DNA of 64,000 nucleotides from Mycobacterium helveticum (lineage in GTDB: Bacteria > Actinomycetota > Actinomycetes > Mycobacteriales > Mycobacteriaceae), in contig NZ_VMQU01000003.1 of the NCBI RefSeq assembly GCF_007714205.1, positions 1-64,000 on the forward strand, in the 5' to 3' direction. The position numbers were made by a program, and so were the translations under genes. How positions within the stretch are numbered: position 1 is the stretch's first letter; each line of letters begins with the position of its first letter. The notes beneath the pieces were generated by a model. That model was given only the letters and a program-made list of their open reading frames with translations, was not told where the DNA came from and did not search any database. Shown here one piece after another: positions 62,829 to 64,000 of this stretch.

Positions 62829-64000
62829 CAGCCGCCGCTCCCGGGCTTGCGGATGGCCAGGACGAACGGGCCGACGCTGTCGACGGCGAAGCGGGGGCCG
62901 GCGAACAGGGCCGCCCGCAAATCGACGACGTAGCGCCGCACGTTGGGCTGGTTGGGGTAGACGTCCTCGGCCAGCCGCAGGGTGTAGTTCCCGTTCGCGC
63001 CGCGACGCATCAGGAACACCGTCGGCGGCGGCCAGGGGCAGGTGTCCAGCGCGTGGACGAACTCGTCGGCGCTCTTGAGCGTCGACCACTTCTTGATCTG
63101 CGCCGCCCGCAGGTCGAACTGCGCCAGCGGGTTGGCGTAGTGCGAGGTCAGCCCCTGGAACCCCCAGTACGGGTAGTAGGACAGGAAGCTGTAGTCGGCG
63201 GTCATCACCACGGTCTGCTCACGTGCCCGGCCGGTCACCTGCCGGATGGTGGCATCGACTTTCGCGTAGAACTTCTCCGAACTCGCCGGCCGCCGGTCGC
63301 CGCGCTGCCCGTGGCCGTCGGTGTCGGTGTAGGCGATGGTGAGGTCGGGGCGCAGCACCTCGGGGATGTCCTGGCTGAACGCGATCGCCGCGGCCAGGCC
63401 GACGGCGCCGGCCACCGGCAGGGCGGCGCGGCTCCTGTCGGCCAGCGCACGGGTGGCCTCCAGGAAGCCGAACGCCCCGGCCGCGACCAGCAGCACGGTC
63501 AGCGTGGGCTGCAGCCGGAACGACAACAGCGTGGTGCGCGCGAGCGTGGTCAGCATCGACAGCAGCGACCACAGGTAGACGGCCAGCACGCCGATGCCCA
63601 GCGCGCCGGCCCGCACCGACGACCGGGCACACACCACCAGCCACAGCGTGCCCAGCATGCACACCGCTCCCAGCAGGGAGAACTGCAGCATCGGGAAGGT
63701 CAGCTCCGCGCCGTCGGCGGGCAGGTAGTGCTGGGCGCTGCCGGTGTTGCTGACCGGACTGTGCGCGGCGCGCAGCAGGAACGGCAGCCAGGTGGTGCTC
63801 GCGATGGCCGCCGCGATCACGGCGATGACGGCCAGCCGCCGCAGCGGGTCGAGCGCCGCCTCGGCGCCGCCGTGCCGCCAGCGCGCCCCGGCCGGCAGCA
63901 ACGCCATGAGCACCACCGTGAAGGCGGTGAACGCGAACAGCAGTGTGTACCAGGTCGCCGTCCACCCCAGGAACAGCCCGGCGCCGATGACCGCCGCCCA
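62828..64000 (-). CDS. aftA: Arabinosyltransferase AftA, partial (N-terminus outside window)
   Basis: 390 codons of the C-terminal part, open to the window edge. Primes galactan with the first arabinofuranose. About seven membrane helices (with [13 protein letters not shown] and [17 protein letters not shown] between them) are followed by a periplasmic domain with [20 protein letters not shown] and [20 protein letters not shown]. Sits upstream of embC as in M. tuberculosis (Rv3792-embC). Confidence 0.93.
   Translation of the reverse strand, partial: WAAVIGAGLFLGWTATWYTLLFAFTAFTVVLMALLPAGARWRHGGAEAALDPLRRLAVIAVIAAAIASTTWLPFLLRAAHSPVSNTGSAQHYLPADGAELTFPMLQFSLLGAVCMLGTLWLVVCARSSVRAGALGIGVLAVYLWSLLSMLTTLARTTLLSFRLQPTLTVLLVAAGAFGFLEATRALADRSRAALPVAGAVGLAAAIAFSQDIPEVLRPDLTIAYTDTDGHGQRGDRRPASSEKFYAKVDATIRQVTGRAREQTVVMTADYSFLSYYPYWGFQGLTSHYANPLAQFDLRAAQIKKWSTLKSADEFVHALDTCPWPPPTVFLMRRGANGNYTLRLAEDVYPNQPNVRRYVVDLRAALFAGPRFAVDSVGPFVLAIRKPGSGG

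Overview
This very GC-rich window is a chromosomal piece of a mycobacterium. It carries the conserved mycolic acid and arabinogalactan region (glf-glfT2-ubiA-aftB-fbpA-fbpD-fadD32-pks13-accD4 and aftA-embC-embA-embB), PPE and Erp proteins, and mycobacterial-type paralogues. Gene order matches M. tuberculosis Rv3835 to Rv3792, read in the opposite direction (comparison from memory). It is not M. tuberculosis itself: pks2 is heavily reduced, a PPE-MPTR gene sits beside mmpL8, and the stretch between accD4 and embB is replaced. A slow-growing non-tuberculous species is the best guess; the exact species cannot be read from the sequence alone.

Layout. 1-5600: septum-formation protein (partial), serS, then a small regulon made of a DUF2834 membrane protein, a TetR regulator and an FAD-dependent dehydrogenase, with GTCA-N4-TGAC sites in both flanking gaps. 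5601-21180: a locus resembling the sulfolipid-1 cluster (fadD23-like, pks2-like, papA1, mmpL8, PPE-MPTR, chp1-like, sap-like, papA2). The Pks2-like protein has lost its ER and KR domains and both KS histidines. 21164-26612: PH-like small protein, MBL/Rieske protein, remnant of an aminoglycoside phosphotransferase, three tandem PlsC-type acyltransferases, and a HAD phosphatase preceded by a 17-bp repeat array. 26616-29299: amidase and Erp. 29512-36071: galactan/arabinan operon glf-glfT2-PAP2 phosphatase-ubiA-aftB, tightly overlapped. 36471-48639: Ag85A, MPT51, cutinase-like lipase, then fadD32-pks13-accD4, the mycolate condensation set. 48640-49217: eroded region with two gene fragments and a 55-bp tandem repeat. 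49218-52698: fadE35 behind an operon of a membrane protein, a GarA-like FHA protein and a CRP-like regulator. 52879-64000: embB, embA, embC and aftA (partial), all on the minus strand.

How the genes work together. UbiA and the PAP2 phosphatase make decaprenyl-phosphoryl-arabinose. Glf and GlfT2 make the galactan. AftA, EmbA/B/C and AftB build the arabinan. FadD32, Pks13 and AccD4 make mycolic acids, and Ag85A transfers them. The sulfolipid-like locus has the acyltransferases, the transesterase and the exporter of an acyl-trehalose pathway, but its polyketide synthase is so reduced that the product, if any, must differ from sulfolipid-1.
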